Below, piece by piece: positions 14,463 to 14,902 of a stretch of DNA of 14,902 nt. Origin of the DNA: Flavobacteriales bacterium UBA1694 (GTDB taxonomy: Bacteria > Bacteroidota > Bacteroidia > Flavobacteriales > Weeksellaceae); assembly GCA_002319955.1 (NCBI GenBank), contig DCJS01000005.1, positions 1,065-15,966 on the forward strand, read 5' to 3'. Made by a program: the position numbers and the translations under genes. Each line of letters starts with the position of its first letter. Within the stretch, counting starts at the first letter, position 1. The notes beneath the pieces were generated by a model, which saw only the letters and a program-made list of their open reading frames with translations, made no database searches and was not told the origin of the DNA.

Positions 14463-14902
14463 ATGAAAATAGCGATCGTAGGGGCCACCGGAATGGTGGG
14501 CCAAATTATGTTGAAAGTTTTACAGGAGCGTGAGTTCCCATTAACTGAATTAATCCTTGTGGCTTCTGAAAAGTCAGTAGGTAAAGAGATTCTGTTTAAT
14601 GGCAAGCCCTATCCAATTGTTTCCATGGAGCACGCTCTGGCACAAAAGCCAGACATTGCCCTATTTTCTGCAGGAGGCGCTACATCCCTAGAGTGGGCTC
14701 CTAAGTTTGCTGAGCTGGGAACCTTTGTCATTGACAATTCCTCTGCATGGCGAATGGACCAGGATAAAAAGCTCGTAGTTCCGGAAATCAATGCTGATCA
14801 GATTACCTCTAGTGATAAGATCATTGCCAATCCGAACTGTTCGACAATTCAATTGGTGATGGTGCTATTTCCACTCAACAAACGCTATAAATTAAAACGG
14901 GT
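14463..14902 (+). CDS. asd: Aspartate-semialdehyde dehydrogenase (N-terminal 146 residues; runs off window)
   Basis: Asd reduces beta-aspartyl phosphate to aspartate semialdehyde with NADPH, the branch point to diaminopimelate/lysine, threonine and methionine. The visible part starts MKIAIVGATGMVG, with the NADP-binding GATGMVG at residues 7-13. It continues through FSAGGATS (68-75), IDNSSAWR (90-97) and VVPEIN, to the catalytic cysteine C126 in NPNCSTIQL. Roughly 180 residues, including the histidine-bearing substrate domain, lie beyond the edge. The ATG at 14463 follows the membrane protein gene by 15 bases; the upstream TTAATTTG is a one-off match to the -7 consensus, so read-through from the upstream promoter is more likely than a dedicated one. 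Confidence 0.96.
   Translation, partial: MKIAIVGATGMVGQIMLKVLQEREFPLTELILVASEKSVGKEILFNGKPYPIVSMEHALAQKPDIALFSAGGATSLEWAPKFAELGTFVIDNSSAWRMDQDKKLVVPEINADQITSSDKIIANPNCSTIQLVMVLFPLNKRYKLKR

Noticed and set aside
1..14902. Mobile elements, CRISPR arrays, toxin-antitoxin pairs or defence genes
   Set aside because: No transposase, integrase, spaced repeats or small gene pairs were found; the whole window is accounted for by housekeeping, transport and envelope genes.

Overview
The window looks like chromosomal housekeeping DNA from a member of the Bacteroidota, most likely the order Flavobacteriales (perhaps the Chryseobacterium/Weeksellaceae side, which is a guess). Evidence: nearly every transcription unit has a TAnnTTTG -7 box of the Bacteroidota type, genes lack Shine-Dalgarno sequences, there is a GH3-like adenylate-forming protein of the kind common in this phylum, and an outer-membrane TonB-dependent receptor whose plug resembles flavobacterial receptors. 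I see no insertion sequence, phage gene, CRISPR array, tRNA, rRNA or defence system.

Layout. 1-2444 (minus) is the N-terminal 814 residues of the transcription-repair coupling factor Mfd, cut by the window edge. It diverges from a GH3-family protein (2563-4065, plus). GH3 converges, with one base between stop codons, on a Gdx/SugE-type small multidrug resistance transporter (4067-4405, minus). That gene diverges from an EntS-like MFS transporter (4504-5742). Next come a replication pair, dnaB (5888-7501) and rnhA (7511-7993), then an NfsB-like nitroreductase (8057-8683). The NAD biosynthesis pair nadB-nadC (8734-11224) follows; nadA is not in the window. A 214-base intergenic region with a promoter and a candidate operator leads to the TonB-dependent receptor (11439-13925), which ends in a strong intrinsic terminator. 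The right end holds a small four-helix membrane protein (14007-14447) and the start of asd (14463 to the edge).

How they fit. Mfd, DnaB and RNase HI all work on the replicating and transcribed chromosome, but they lie in separate units. NadB and NadC catalyse the first and last steps of de novo synthesis of nicotinate mononucleotide from aspartate, with NadA supplied from elsewhere. The two exporters flank a 98-base divergent control region. The receptor is an orphan without a SusD-like partner.

I did not find a convincing new multi-gene system. The points most worth a second look are regulatory or architectural: five genes whose -7 box lies 4-5 bases from the start codon (predicted leaderless mRNAs), a 27-bp dyad over the receptor promoter, a perfect DnaA box before dnaB, an SSB-like acidic tail ending LPF on DnaB, and rnhA starting at TTG in the same frame just after the dnaB stop.
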